DNA of 64,000 bases, taken from CBDAQD01 sp965275905. Lineage in GTDB: Bacteria; Pseudomonadota; Alphaproteobacteria; Rhizobiales; JAJFHC01. The notes under the pieces are model-generated. The model did not search any database. It had not been told where the DNA came from and saw only the letters and a list, made by a program, of their open reading frames with translations. The stretch spans positions 1-64,000 of the forward strand of contig CBDHYJ010000014.1 in NCBI GenBank assembly GCA_965275905.1, read 5' to 3'. The position numbers and the translations under genes were made by a program. This document shows, in pieces, positions 17,083-25,736 of this stretch (its first letter is position 1; each line of letters starts with the position of its first letter).

Positions 17083-17817
17083 TTGAATAATGCCTTGGGG
17101 CAGAGAACGCTCGATTTCATCGAGTCACTGGAGGCTTTGGACAAGCCTGACCAGATCATTTTCAGTTTTCGGGACATGGTCCGCGAATTCGGGTTCGAAT
17201 TCTTCCTCATTACGGGCCTGCCGGATCCGGGCGGCAAGTTCGAAGACGAGATCATGCTGAACGCATGGCCGCAAGGGTGGTTCGACCGTTACATAGAGCA
17301 CGGCTACATCGATCAGGATCCTGTCGCGTTTCAGTGCTCGGTCAACACCCAGCCGTTCGCCTGGCACGACGTTGCGGTCGATAGCCGCAGATGGCCGATT
17401 GGTCCGCGGATCATGGGCGAAGCCACCGAGTTCAATATGTATGACGGACTGTGCGTACCTATATTTGGCCTGAACGGCTTCCAGTCGGTCGTTACCTTGG
17501 CCGGGGACGATCTTGATCTGTCTTCGCAGACGCGTGCCTCCATTCATCTGGCGTCGATTTATGCCCACGGACGCGCGCGGGCATTGCTCGAAGGTTCGAT
17601 CGGGGCAGGGTGCGAACAGCCCATGTTGAGCGGCCGTGAACGTGAGTGCCTGAAATGGGCGGCCGCCGGCAAATCGAGCTGGGAGATCAGCAGGATCCTC
17701 GGTCTGAGTGAGAACACCGTGACCGGATATTTTAAGGCGGCATCGCTGAAGCTTGGCAGCGTGAACCGCACTCAGGCCGTTGCCGAAGCCATTCGCACCG
17801 GACAGATTCGCATCTGA
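17083..17817 (+). CDS. LuxR-family quorum-sensing regulator
   Basis: 244 residues. N-terminal autoinducer-binding domain (about 15-165) with WFDRYIEHGYIDQDPV, matching the conserved Trp/Tyr/Asp-Pro ligand pocket. C-terminal LuxR HTH (about 178-240): LSGRERECLKWAAAGKSSWE, then ISRILGLSENTVTGYFKAA. The start is TTG with GGGG about 8 nt upstream; no better in-frame ATG is near. It is 156 nt upstream of luxI in the same direction, a standard R-I pair. It should bind the AHL made by LuxI and control luxI and other genes. Confidence 0.9.
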   Translation: MNNALGQRTLDFIESLEALDKPDQIIFSFRDMVREFGFEFFLITGLPDPGGKFEDEIMLNAWPQGWFDRYIEHGYIDQDPVAFQCSVNTQPFAWHDVAVDSRRWPIGPRIMGEATEFNMYDGLCVPIFGLNGFQSVVTLAGDDLDLSSQTRASIHLASIYAHGRARALLEGSIGAGCEQPMLSGRERECLKWAAAGKSSWEISRILGLSENTVTGYFKAASLKLGSVNRTQAVAEAIRTGQIRI

Positions 17818-17870
17818 CGGCAACCGCCGGTAGCAGGCCTCTCGTTTAGCTAGAATTTCTGCCGATTTCA

Positions 17871-17886
17871 CCCCCAAAATTGGGGG
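17871..17886. promoter_or_regulatory. Palindrome in the luxR-luxI intergenic region, lux-box-like operator candidate
   Basis: CCCCCAA-AA-TTGGGGG: two perfect 7-bp arms around AA, 88 bp before the luxI ATG. Position and symmetry suit a LuxR-type operator for autoinduction. The bases differ from the Vibrio lux box, so the assignment rests on symmetry and place only. Confidence 0.55.
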
Positions 17887-17973
17887 ATTTCAATCACATG
17901 ATCGCCGTGAGCCAATGAATGCCGACTTGGGGTGGTTAGGCGTTAGTGGACAGTTAGTCGCGGAGTGAGTGCG

Positions 17974-18636
17974 ATGATCGATGTGGTGACCTTGGACAAT
18001 CGTCATCTGTACGAGGATGAGATTGAGCAGATGTGGCGGCGGCGGTACGAGATTTATGTTCGCGAAAGAGGGTGGCGGGAACTCGATCGGCCCGACGGAC
18101 GTGAAATCGATCAGTTCGACACCGGCGCGGCGGACTATCTTTTGGCAATCGAGGACGGCCACAGGGTCGTTGGCGGGTCGCGGCTCGTCCCGACGACGGA
18201 ACCGACTCTCATGAGCGACGTTTTCCCGAACCTTGCTGCAGTCAAGGGGGTTCCCAGGTCCGAGCGGATCTTCGAGTGGACCCGCTATTTCGTTGTTCCG
18301 GAGCGGCGCGAGCCCCACGTCATCAGTCCGGTGGCGAGCGCCATCATGTGCGGTATCCAGGAATATGGATTGAGCAAGGGAGCTGAGGCGGTCTCGATTG
18401 TCCTTGAGACGTACTGGCTCCCGAGGTTTCTGGAAGCGGGATGGAACCCAAGGCCGCTTGGACTGCCGGAAACGATCGACGGCGAACCGACGACTGCAAT
18501 CCTGTGCGATGTGAGTGAAGAGGTCCTTGAGGCGACGCGGGCGCTGCGCGGCATAGCCGCACCGGTGCTAAGGGCACGCGGCGATCAGGACTGGATCGAG
18601 CGCCGGCCCGAAATGCCGGCAATTTCGGTGCATTGA
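17974..18636 (+). CDS. Acyl-homoserine-lactone synthase (LuxI family)
   Basis: 220 residues. Counting from ATG 17974, the LuxI invariant positions line up with almost no shift: R24, W34, D46, D49, R70, F84, E101 and R104, within VGGSRLVPTTEP and RIFEWTRYFV. It makes an N-acyl-homoserine lactone from S-adenosylmethionine and an acyl donor; the acyl chain cannot be told from sequence. ATG 17974 is preferred because CGGAG lies 8 nt upstream; the in-frame GTG at 17965 lacks a site. Confidence 0.92.
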   Translation: MIDVVTLDNRHLYEDEIEQMWRRRYEIYVRERGWRELDRPDGREIDQFDTGAADYLLAIEDGHRVVGGSRLVPTTEPTLMSDVFPNLAAVKGVPRSERIFEWTRYFVVPERREPHVISPVASAIMCGIQEYGLSKGAEAVSIVLETYWLPRFLEAGWNPRPLGLPETIDGEPTTAILCDVSEEVLEATRALRGIAAPVLRARGDQDWIERRPEMPAISVH

Positions 18637-18952
18637 AACGGAGAGCGATTCGGCTGGCGTATTGACTGAAAGGTAAACCGGCGGGAGCCAACTCGTGGGT
18701 CATTATCGTAGCGGCACTCTCTCCAGCCCCTCTACGTTGACCAGCGAAAACCGTCGGAGACCGCGGCCTCCTGCCCAGGGGGCCGCGGTCGCTCTTTGAG
18801 GCCGTCGTCAGGCGGAGGGCACGATGCCGACGCGGCCATGCTTTGCCGTCAGGCCGGCAATTATCCCCGCAGCAGGAAGTAGGGTGCTTGTCAGCGACGG
18901 TGCAGTGGCATAAAACCGGCCCGGTCTTGAAATTAGCTGACTGAACCCGAGG
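18637..18952. other. 316-bp intergenic region with one strong hairpin
   Basis: No gene seen. It contains GACCGCGGCC (18759-18768) and GGCCGCGGTC (18781-18790), a perfect 10-bp stem with a 12-nt loop, followed by GCTCTTTG. This is probably the luxI terminator. The remaining sequence before neuB shows nothing I can assign. Confidence 0.5.
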
Positions 18953-20005
18953 ATGTCTCAGACCGAGAACCGGACGTGGCTGGCGCATCCTGCCGACGAC
19001 GCGCCCTGCACGATCATCGCCGAAGTCGCCCAGGCCCATGACGGCAGTCTTGGCGCCGCCCACGCCTATATCGACTGTGCTGCGCACGCCGGCGCGGACG
19101 CGGTCAAGTTCCAGACCCACATCGCCGACGCGGAAAGCACGCCATCCGAACCCTGGCGCACACGGTTCAGCCTCCAGGACGAGACCCGATTGGACTATTG
19201 GCGGCGTATGGAGTTTACCGCCGAGCAGTGGAGCGGACTCAGGCGCCATGCCGACGAAAAGGGGCTCTTGTTTCTGAGTTCGCCCTTTTCCATGGAGGCC
19301 GTGGCCTTGCTGAAGGAGGTCGGCGTGGCCGGTTGGAAGGTGGCGTCCGGCGAAATCACGAACTTCGAGATGCTCGATGCCTTGGCGTCAACCGGTCAGC
19401 CGGTGATTCTGTCCACGGGCATGAGCCCTTTTTCGGAGATCGATGCCGCCGCGGCGAGGATAACCGCAAGGGGCGCGCCGCTGGCGATCCTGCAATGTAC
19501 AACGCAGTACCCGAGCCCGCCCGGCTCTATTGGTCTCAACATCATCCCCGAATTCAGGGAACGCTACGGAACGGCTATCGGCCTCTCGGATCATTCGGGC
19601 ACGATCTATCCGGGCCTTGCCGCGGCCACCATCGGAATCGAGGTGCTTGAAGTGCATGTCACCATGAGCCGCGAGCAGTTCGGACCGGATGTCGTGGCCT
19701 CGGTGACCGGTGAAGAACTTTCGACCCTTGTGCAGGGCATTCGTTTCATCGAGGAAATGAAAGCCAATCCCCTGGACAAGAGCGCGGTCGCTGAATCTGT
19801 CGCGCCGCTGCGCGAGATCTTTCTCAAGAGTCTCGTTCCGGTCCGCGACCTTGAAGCCGGCACCGTAATCGCAGCCGGAGACCTCGGCGCGAAGAAGCCC
19901 GGCACCGGGATCCCCGCGAGCGAATTTGAATCCGTGTTGGGACGGCGGCTTGCACGCGACGTCAAGCGCGACGTTCCGCTACAGGAAAGCGATCTGGAAA
20001 GTTAG
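18953..20005 (+). CDS. neuB: N-acetylneuraminate (nonulosonate) synthase
   Basis: 350 residues, the usual NeuB length. TIM-barrel N-terminal domain with IIAEVAQAHDGSLGAAHAYID, AGADAVKFQTH, GWKVASGEITNFEML, STGMSPFSEID, LQCTTQYPSP and GLSDHSGTIYPGLAA. C-terminal SAF (antifreeze-like) domain with LVPVRDLEAGTVIAAGDL and KKPGTGI. It condenses an N-acetyl-mannosamine-type sugar with phosphoenolpyruvate to a nine-carbon acid. First of neuBCA, 3 nt before neuC. Confidence 0.92.
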   Translation: MSQTENRTWLAHPADDAPCTIIAEVAQAHDGSLGAAHAYIDCAAHAGADAVKFQTHIADAESTPSEPWRTRFSLQDETRLDYWRRMEFTAEQWSGLRRHADEKGLLFLSSPFSMEAVALLKEVGVAGWKVASGEITNFEMLDALASTGQPVILSTGMSPFSEIDAAAARITARGAPLAILQCTTQYPSPPGSIGLNIIPEFRERYGTAIGLSDHSGTIYPGLAAATIGIEVLEVHVTMSREQFGPDVVASVTGEELSTLVQGIRFIEEMKANPLDKSAVAESVAPLREIFLKSLVPVRDLEAGTVIAAGDLGAKKPGTGIPASEFESVLGRRLARDVKRDVPLQESDLES

Positions 20006-20008
20006 AGC

Positions 20009-21166
20009 ATGCCACGAAAAATATGCGTCGTGATCACCGCGCGGCCGAGTTATGCGCGGATCAGAACCGCGCTGGAGGCCATCCGCGCCCATCCCGACCT
20101 GGAACTGCAGCTTGTTGTCGCCGCCTCGGCTCTTCTTGAGCGCTACGGCAATGCGGTTGATGTCATTGCTCATGAAGGGTTCGAGATCGATCGTCAGGTC
20201 TACATGATCGTCGAGGGCGAAAACCTCGTCACTTCGGCGAAGTCGACCGGCTTCGGTCTCGCTGAACTGGCAACCGTGTTCGATAATCTCAAGCCGGACG
20301 CCGTGGTGACGATTGCCGACCGCTTCGAGACGATGGCGACCGCGGTTGCGGCGGCCTACATGAATATTCCCCTCATCCACATCCAGGGCGGCGAGGTGAC
20401 CGGTTCGATCGATGAGAAGGTTCGCCACGCCGTGACCAAGCTCGCCGATCTCCATCTGGTTTCCAGCGAGCCGGCCGCCGATCGCGTCATCAGAATGGGT
20501 GAACGCCCGGAAAGCGTCGTCGTTACGGGCTGCCCCTCGATCGATCTCGCCCGTCAGGCACGGGACGCGGAACCTCGCGATGTGTCGAGCCTTGTGGCGG
20601 GCTATGGTGGCGTCGGCGCCGATCTGGACCTGTCGGGAGACTATGTTGTCGTCCTGCAGCATCCCGTGACCACGGAGTATCAACTGGCGCGCGAGCACGT
20701 CGACGAGACGCTCCATGCCATAAAGAACGCCGGCGTCCCGACGCTGTGGTTCTGGCCGAATGTCGATGCGGGCTCCGATGGAACGTCCAAGGGCATCCGT
20801 GCCTTCCGCGAGAATCACGACCTGCCGAACGTCCACTTTTACCGAAATCTCAAGCCCCTCGATTTCCTTTCGATTCTGATAAACAGCAAGGGCATCGTCG
20901 GTAACTCCAGCGTGGCGATTCGGGAGTGCGCCTATCTGGGCGTGCCTGCGGTGAACATCGGCAGTCGCCAGCGCGGGCGCGACCGCGGGCGAAACGTGAT
21001 TGACGTTGAGCATGACCGGACAGCAATTCTCGAAGCGGTAAAGAGACAGATGGCCGCGGGCCAGCGGGAAGGCGATCTCATCTATGGCGACGGCACCGCC
21101 GGTCGGCAGACCGCTGACGCCATCGCCCGCACCGAAATCACGATTGAGAAGTCGCTGACCTATTGA
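20009..21166 (+). CDS. neuC: UDP-N-acetylglucosamine 2-epimerase, hydrolysing
   Basis: 385 residues of the WecB/NeuC family. Hallmarks: VVITARPSYARIRTALEAI at the N-terminus, ADRFETMATAVAAAYMNIPL, HIQGGEVTGSIDEKVRHAVTKLADLH, and VGNSSVAIRECAYLGVP in the UDP-binding half. It supplies free ManNAc (or a 2,4-diacetamido relative if it is a LegG) to NeuB. Because no Leg-specific dehydratase or aminotransferase lies nearby, the Neu5Ac route is favoured. Confidence 0.9.
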   Translation: MPRKICVVITARPSYARIRTALEAIRAHPDLELQLVVAASALLERYGNAVDVIAHEGFEIDRQVYMIVEGENLVTSAKSTGFGLAELATVFDNLKPDAVVTIADRFETMATAVAAAYMNIPLIHIQGGEVTGSIDEKVRHAVTKLADLHLVSSEPAADRVIRMGERPESVVVTGCPSIDLARQARDAEPRDVSSLVAGYGGVGADLDLSGDYVVVLQHPVTTEYQLAREHVDETLHAIKNAGVPTLWFWPNVDAGSDGTSKGIRAFRENHDLPNVHFYRNLKPLDFLSILINSKGIVGNSSVAIRECAYLGVPAVNIGSRQRGRDRGRNVIDVEHDRTAILEAVKRQMAAGQREGDLIYGDGTAGRQTADAIARTEITIEKSLTY

Positions 21167-21221
21167 ATACGGCAACCGCTCGCGGCCGAACCACGGCCGT
21201 CGCGATTGACAGGAATGAGCG

Positions 21222-21935
21222 ATGATCAGGTCCAGGCCGGTTACGGCAGTCATCCCGGTACGCGGCGGCTCCAGGGGGATTCCGGGCAAGAACCTGCGCA
21301 AGGTTGGCCGGGATACGCTGCTCGAACGCGCGATCAAGTTTGCCGGGGCCGCGCCACGGATCGACCGAGTTCTGGTGACCACGGATGACCCGGCCATGCA
21401 AGACGTTGCGTCTGCTTACGGCGTCGCCGCACCGTCCCTGCGTCCTGATCATCTTGCGACCGACACCGCCACAACCCTCGATGCCGTCCGGCATCTCATA
21501 GACGACGCGCAGATTGCAGCCGGCTACATATTGCTTCTGCAGGTCACGACTCCACTGCGCAGGCTTGCCGACCTCGACGCACTCGCCGAACAGTTCGAAC
21601 AGGACGGTCAGGTTGAGGCGGCGGCGAGCGTCAGCCCGCATCAGGGCGCGCACCCGGAAAAGCTGCAGCGCATCGTGGAAAGCCGGCTTCATTCATACCT
21701 GGGCGTTGAAGCGGGCCGCGCGCGCCAGACCATGCCCGACCTGTTTGAGCTGAACGGTGCGTTTTACCTCATCGATCGGGACGTTCTGCTGCGGGAGCAG
21801 ACATTCCTGCCGGAACCGACTCTGGCCTTTGTCATGCCGCCCGAACGCAGTGCAAATCTCGACACCATGACCGACTGGAAGATTCTCGACGCGATGCTGG
21901 CGGCCGGTCACTGGGAAGTCGAGGAATACGATTGA
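21222..21935 (+). CDS. neuA: CMP-nonulosonate cytidylyltransferase
   Basis: 237 residues. The nucleotide-binding N-terminus reads VIPVRGGSRGIPGKNLRKVG, the standard NeuA signature; further motifs are RIDRVLVTTDDP and ILLLQVTTPLRR. It activates the sialic-acid-like sugar with CTP for transfer. Third gene of neuBCA, 55 nt after neuC. Confidence 0.92.
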   Translation: MIRSRPVTAVIPVRGGSRGIPGKNLRKVGRDTLLERAIKFAGAAPRIDRVLVTTDDPAMQDVASAYGVAAPSLRPDHLATDTATTLDAVRHLIDDAQIAAGYILLLQVTTPLRRLADLDALAEQFEQDGQVEAAASVSPHQGAHPEKLQRIVESRLHSYLGVEAGRARQTMPDLFELNGAFYLIDRDVLLREQTFLPEPTLAFVMPPERSANLDTMTDWKILDAMLAAGHWEVEEYD

Positions 21936-22016
21936 CGATGCGCGGTTTCGCGTTGCTCCATTGGCCACAAGTGTGATTTTCTTGGCCGGAGTTTCAATTC
22001 TCTAGGGGACCGAGCC

Positions 22017-22952
22017 ATGCCGGCAGTGGAGTACAGTCAGATACCTGCTCTCCGGGGCGCCATCGATCTGCACAGAGCCCTGCACAAGAATTTCCGCCTT
22101 CCGCGACAGGCCGCCGACCTGGTCGTACGTGGAGTGAAATTCGGCCGCTCCCCGGGGCAGGCGGGGGTGCGCAAGAGGATGGCGCGCGAAATTGCCGCCG
22201 GTTCGGGCGGCTTGGAGCGGATTCCTGAAGATCGCGGATTTCAGTGTTATGCACCCGGCCACTTTCCCGGCGCCAGCGAGGCCCTGGCCCGTGCCGACGG
22301 TCTGTTCGCCGAGATAGAAGGGTCGGGCGGCGTCGAGGACACGTTGCGAACGGCGAAGAAGAACTTCCTTCTCAGCGTGGTCAAGGGCGAGGGCTTCCTC
22401 GACCACCCCGAAATCCTGGGGTTCATGATCTCGCGGCCCGTTGTGGACCTGGCCACGCTTTATTTCGGCGCCGTGCCCGTGCTTTCTTCTGCGTCGCTGT
22501 GGTGGACGCCTCCAAATGATTCGGTCGAAAAGAGTCAGCTGTTCCATCGTGACGGCGAAGACACCCGACAGCTCAAGTTCTTCTTCAACGTTCGTGCCGT
22601 CACCGAGCAGACCGGACCGTTCACTCTTTTGCCGGCCGATCTGTCTGCCGACGTGAAACGGACGCTGGGCTATAACACCGGCCGCCTCGATGACGACGCC
22701 GTGGTCGCCGCGGCGGGTGGAGAGGACGCGCTCATAAAGGTCATGGGACCTGCCGGCAGTGGCGCTGCGGTCGATACCTCCAGATGCCTCCACTATGGCA
22801 GCCGGGGCAATGCGGTTGGCCGACTGCTGATCATGTTTCAGTTCACGTCCTTCTTTGCGCCGAAGTCCGAGGCGCCGGACTGGGCGGCGGGAATTTCGCG
22901 CACGGGTCTGGAGCTGGACGAGGTTCAGAAACTGATTCTTGGTATCGGGTAG
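22017..22952 (+). CDS. PhyH-like Fe(II)/2-oxoglutarate dioxygenase
   Basis: 311 residues resembling phytanoyl-CoA-dioxygenase-like proteins found in carbohydrate gene clusters. The metal triad is visible: H177 and D179 in QLFHRDGEDTRQLKFFFNV, and distal H259 in DTSRCLHYGSRG; R269 is ten residues later, where such enzymes bind 2-oxoglutarate. It follows neuA by 81 nt in the same direction, so it may hydroxylate a sugar or lipid precursor of the same glycan. Its 3' end is 2 bp from the convergent surface-carbohydrate gene. Confidence 0.75.
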   Translation: MPAVEYSQIPALRGAIDLHRALHKNFRLPRQAADLVVRGVKFGRSPGQAGVRKRMAREIAAGSGGLERIPEDRGFQCYAPGHFPGASEALARADGLFAEIEGSGGVEDTLRTAKKNFLLSVVKGEGFLDHPEILGFMISRPVVDLATLYFGAVPVLSSASLWWTPPNDSVEKSQLFHRDGEDTRQLKFFFNVRAVTEQTGPFTLLPADLSADVKRTLGYNTGRLDDDAVVAAAGGEDALIKVMGPAGSGAAVDTSRCLHYGSRGNAVGRLLIMFQFTSFFAPKSEAPDWAAGISRTGLELDEVQKLILGIG

Positions 22953-22954
22953 GG

Positions 22955-24346
22955 TCAGATCGCCGGGTTCTGATCGCCGCCAATCGAGAACAGGTTCTCG
23001 CCGACCGGTTTCGCGGCGAGGCGGTCGAACCGGCCCAGAATATCCCGGTACCGGGCGATCTGGGCATTGACCTCATCGAGCCCGATTCCGGGGAAACGAT
23101 GACGGGAATAAGCCTTGCTGTTCTTGTGATGCGGCCGCAGTTCGTTCAGGCGCTTCTCCATCGCCCTGATCGCCGCCCTTGCTTTTCCATCAGCGCGGCC
23201 GATCAGTCCCGGGCGGGAACGGCTCGCGCGCTTGTCGAGAATATCGATCAGTGTATCCGCCGTGCGTTCGGCGGCGAGCGGGCCGTCTAGCGCGGTGAAG
23301 TACTTTGTGGCGACTTTGTCCTGGTCCTGAGTCGCCGCAAGGGGATCTTTCCGGTCGGTTACGATATCGCGCACCAGCTCGATGAGTTCGCCCTCGTCGG
23401 TCACGGAATGGCTCAGGCTGTTGGGCAGCGCAAGGTCATACTGCTCCGTGTCGACGGGACGATAGGTTATCGATGGCTGGCCAAGCAGAAAGCTCTCGAT
23501 CGCGGTTGTGCAGCCGTTGTGCAGTTTCACCTTCGAGGCCATCAGCCAGCCGTAAACATTGCCCTCATGCAGAACGTGAATGTTGGACCGCCCGGCGGCC
23601 GCCGCTTTCCAGGTCTCATGGTTTTCGGCCGGATGCGGTCGCACGACGATCTGTGTGTCCGGAACCGCATCGGCAAGCTTCGGCAGTAGCGCGAAGAACG
23701 CCTGGAGCACCTCATAGCGGTGCGCGAACGCGCCGGCCATGAAACTGCCGGGGGGCACGTTGCCGCTCGTCGTGACGCCCTGGTCGTTGGCGCGGGAAAG
23801 ATTGGGAAAATAGTGATTCACCGACCCGAAATTCGAGTTGATCAGGATGAATTCGCCAAATCGCGACCGGTAGCCATCGACGGTTTCCTGGAAGAAGGAC
23901 CTCAGTTCGGGACGCAGGAAATCCATGCGTGGATTGCCGGTTATGTGAATTGGCTGGTTGCGGTAACCGGGTGCGGTCTCGATAAGGCGCGCATTGTCGC
24001 TGCCCCAGGCAAAGAACTCGTCGACACCGTTCATCGCGCATTCGGCGACGCGGTGATTGTGATACGAGATCGGACTGTAATAGACGACCGCCTCTTCATC
24101 GCAGACCGTGATCAGGTGGCCAAGCCGCTGCATGATGCCGAAAATCCGGCAGGACGGCCGACGCACGTCCTTGGCGTGGTAGAGTCCGACCGGCAGGCGT
24201 CCGATCTCCAGATGCATTTCGATTCGCGATCCCAGAATTACCGGGACACCGCGCTCCGCGAGGCAGCATGCCAGCAAAAGCTTGGCATCGAATTCCCGCG
24301 TCTGCGTCTCGACGGGAAGGAGGATCGTGTCTTGTTTTGCGGCCAT
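22955..24346 (-). CDS. Surface-carbohydrate biosynthesis protein, GT-B-like
   Basis: 463 residues. It has the look of capsule/O-antigen associated surface-carbohydrate biosynthesis proteins: LLPVETQTREFDAKLLLACC at the N-terminus, ITGNPRMDFLRPE, IVVRPHPAENHETW and KLHNGCTTAIESFLLGQPSI, the last two typical of GT-B nucleotide-sugar pockets and of CDP-glycerol transferase-like folds. No signal peptide or membrane helix, so cytoplasmic. Probably a glycosyltransferase using the CMP-sugar made by neuBCA, though donor and acceptor are unproven. Confidence 0.75.
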   Translation of the reverse strand: MAAKQDTILLPVETQTREFDAKLLLACCLAERGVPVILGSRIEMHLEIGRLPVGLYHAKDVRRPSCRIFGIMQRLGHLITVCDEEAVVYYSPISYHNHRVAECAMNGVDEFFAWGSDNARLIETAPGYRNQPIHITGNPRMDFLRPELRSFFQETVDGYRSRFGEFILINSNFGSVNHYFPNLSRANDQGVTTSGNVPPGSFMAGAFAHRYEVLQAFFALLPKLADAVPDTQIVVRPHPAENHETWKAAAAGRSNIHVLHEGNVYGWLMASKVKLHNGCTTAIESFLLGQPSITYRPVDTEQYDLALPNSLSHSVTDEGELIELVRDIVTDRKDPLAATQDQDKVATKYFTALDGPLAAERTADTLIDILDKRASRSRPGLIGRADGKARAAIRAMEKRLNELRPHHKNSKAYSRHRFPGIGLDEVNAQIARYRDILGRFDRLAAKPVGENLFSIGGDQNPAI

Positions 24347-24648
24347 GCGTATTGAGTCGGTTGGATTGCCCGCTTTGCGTCTCTGGGGGTGGTGTTAGCC
24401 CCGTGGACGGATTTGCGGTGTCAGAATGCCAGCATTGCCTGCTTCAAATCCGGCTGTTGGTTTAGACCGGCTTACACGGCGTGTTGCAAGCGATTTCTTG
24501 GGCTATCTCGAACTCCCGGGCGACGGCGACCCGTTACACCTGTCGCGCGCACGTGCATAAATGCATCACCAGCGGTTGCGTCCGGACCGCATCTGACATT
24601 TAATCCCCCTGCGGAGGCACAACAAAAGTGTTTTTTGGGAGAACCTTC
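24347..24648. other. 302-bp divergent intergenic region
   Basis: Lies between the leftward surface-carbohydrate gene and the rightward TAXI gene, so it must hold two promoters. Apart from a short palindrome TGCATAAATGCA (24554-24565) I see no gene, repeat or strong hairpin. Confidence 0.4.
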
Positions 24649-25626
24649 ATGAAAAAACTTACAATCCCCGTACTTGGCGCCATGTGCGTCGGCGCGCTGG
24701 CTCTTGCCGCACAGCCTCAGACGGCACAGGCCCAGCAGAAATTCATCAGCATCGGCACGGGTGGCGTGACCGGTGTGTACTATCCGACCGGTGGCGCGAT
24801 CTGCCGTCTGGTGAACAAGAACCGCAAAGACCACGGCATTCGCTGCTCGGCGGAGTCGACTGGTGGATCGATTTACAACATCAACACCATCAAGGCCGGT
24901 GAACTCGAGTTCGGCGTCGCCCAGTCTGACTGGCAGTACCACGCCTACAACGGCACCTCGAAGTTCAAGGACGCCGGCAAGTTCGAGAAGCTGCGGGCCG
25001 TTTTCTCCGTTCATCCGGAGCCGGTAACAATCATTGCCAGCGAAGCTTCCGGCGTAAAGAACATCACCGATCTGAAGGGCAAGCGCCTCAATATCGGCAA
25101 CCCGGGTTCCGGAACGCGCGGAACGTGGGAAGTGCTTGAGGAAGCTCTTGGCTGGAAACGGACTGATCTGAAGCTTGCCTCCGAAATGAAGTCGGCTGAA
25201 ACCGGACAGGCGGTTTGCGACGGCAAGATCGACGCCTATTTCTGGCTTGTCGGGCATCCGTCCGCTCTGACCCAGGAGTCGCTCGCCACGTGTGCGGCGA
25301 ACCTTGTCAATGCGACGGGACCGGCTATCGACAAGCTGGTTGCCGACAATTCTTACTACCGCAAGGCGACCATTCCCGCCGGTATGTACAACAATAAGGA
25401 AGACATCCAGACATTCGGTGTTGGCGCGACGTTCGTGACCAGTTCCGACGTCCCGGAAGATGTTGTGTACACGGTGGTCAAGGCTGTGTTCGAGAACTTC
25501 GACCAGTTCAAGAAGCTTCATCCGGCATTTGCCAACCTGAAGCCCGAAGAAATGATCAAGGACTCGCTGTCAGCTCCGGTTCATGCCGGTGCGGCGAAGT
25601 ACTACAAGGAAAAAGGCTGGATGTAA
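24649..25626 (+). CDS. TAXI-family TRAP transporter solute-binding protein
   Basis: 325 residues with signal peptide MKKLTIPVLGAMCVGALALA and cleavage near AQAQQ. The TAXI signature is clear: SIGTGGVTGVYYPTGGAIC, STGGSIYNINTIKAGELEFG, and GNPGSGTRGTWEVLEEALG. It delivers an unknown solute to the fused permease downstream. ATG 24649 is chosen for GGGAGA upstream and for the signal peptide; a GTG 21 nt earlier is in frame. A strong terminator separates it from the permease, which would give more binding protein than permease. Confidence 0.92.
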   Translation: MKKLTIPVLGAMCVGALALAAQPQTAQAQQKFISIGTGGVTGVYYPTGGAICRLVNKNRKDHGIRCSAESTGGSIYNINTIKAGELEFGVAQSDWQYHAYNGTSKFKDAGKFEKLRAVFSVHPEPVTIIASEASGVKNITDLKGKRLNIGNPGSGTRGTWEVLEEALGWKRTDLKLASEMKSAETGQAVCDGKIDAYFWLVGHPSALTQESLATCAANLVNATGPAIDKLVADNSYYRKATIPAGMYNNKEDIQTFGVGATFVTSSDVPEDVVYTVVKAVFENFDQFKKLHPAFANLKPEEMIKDSLSAPVHAGAAKYYKEKGWM

Positions 25627-25636
25627 TTCAGTTGCA

Positions 25637-25668
25637 GGACGGGCCGGCTAGACCGGCCCGTCCTTTTT
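25637..25668 (+). terminator. Rho-independent terminator after the TAXI gene
   Basis: GGACGGGCCGG (25637-25647), 5-nt loop CTAGA, CCGGCCCGTCC (25653-25663), then TTTTT (25664-25668). A perfect 11-bp stem with T-run. It sits 11 bp after the TAXI stop and about 70 bp before the permease start. Confidence 0.9.
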
Positions 25669-25736
25669 ATATTGCGCGTACAATGAGCACACATCGCGAT
25701 TAGTCGCGAACGCAATTCTGGAGGGGGAATGCGGAC

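Noticed and set aside
17818..17973. Classical 20-bp lux box
   Set aside because: No ACCTGTA-like inverted repeat found; only the CCCCCAA/TTGGGGG palindrome is present.
19979..21397. A 472-codon frame opposite neuC
   Set aside because: Antisense shadow; neuC on the plus strand has all its family motifs.
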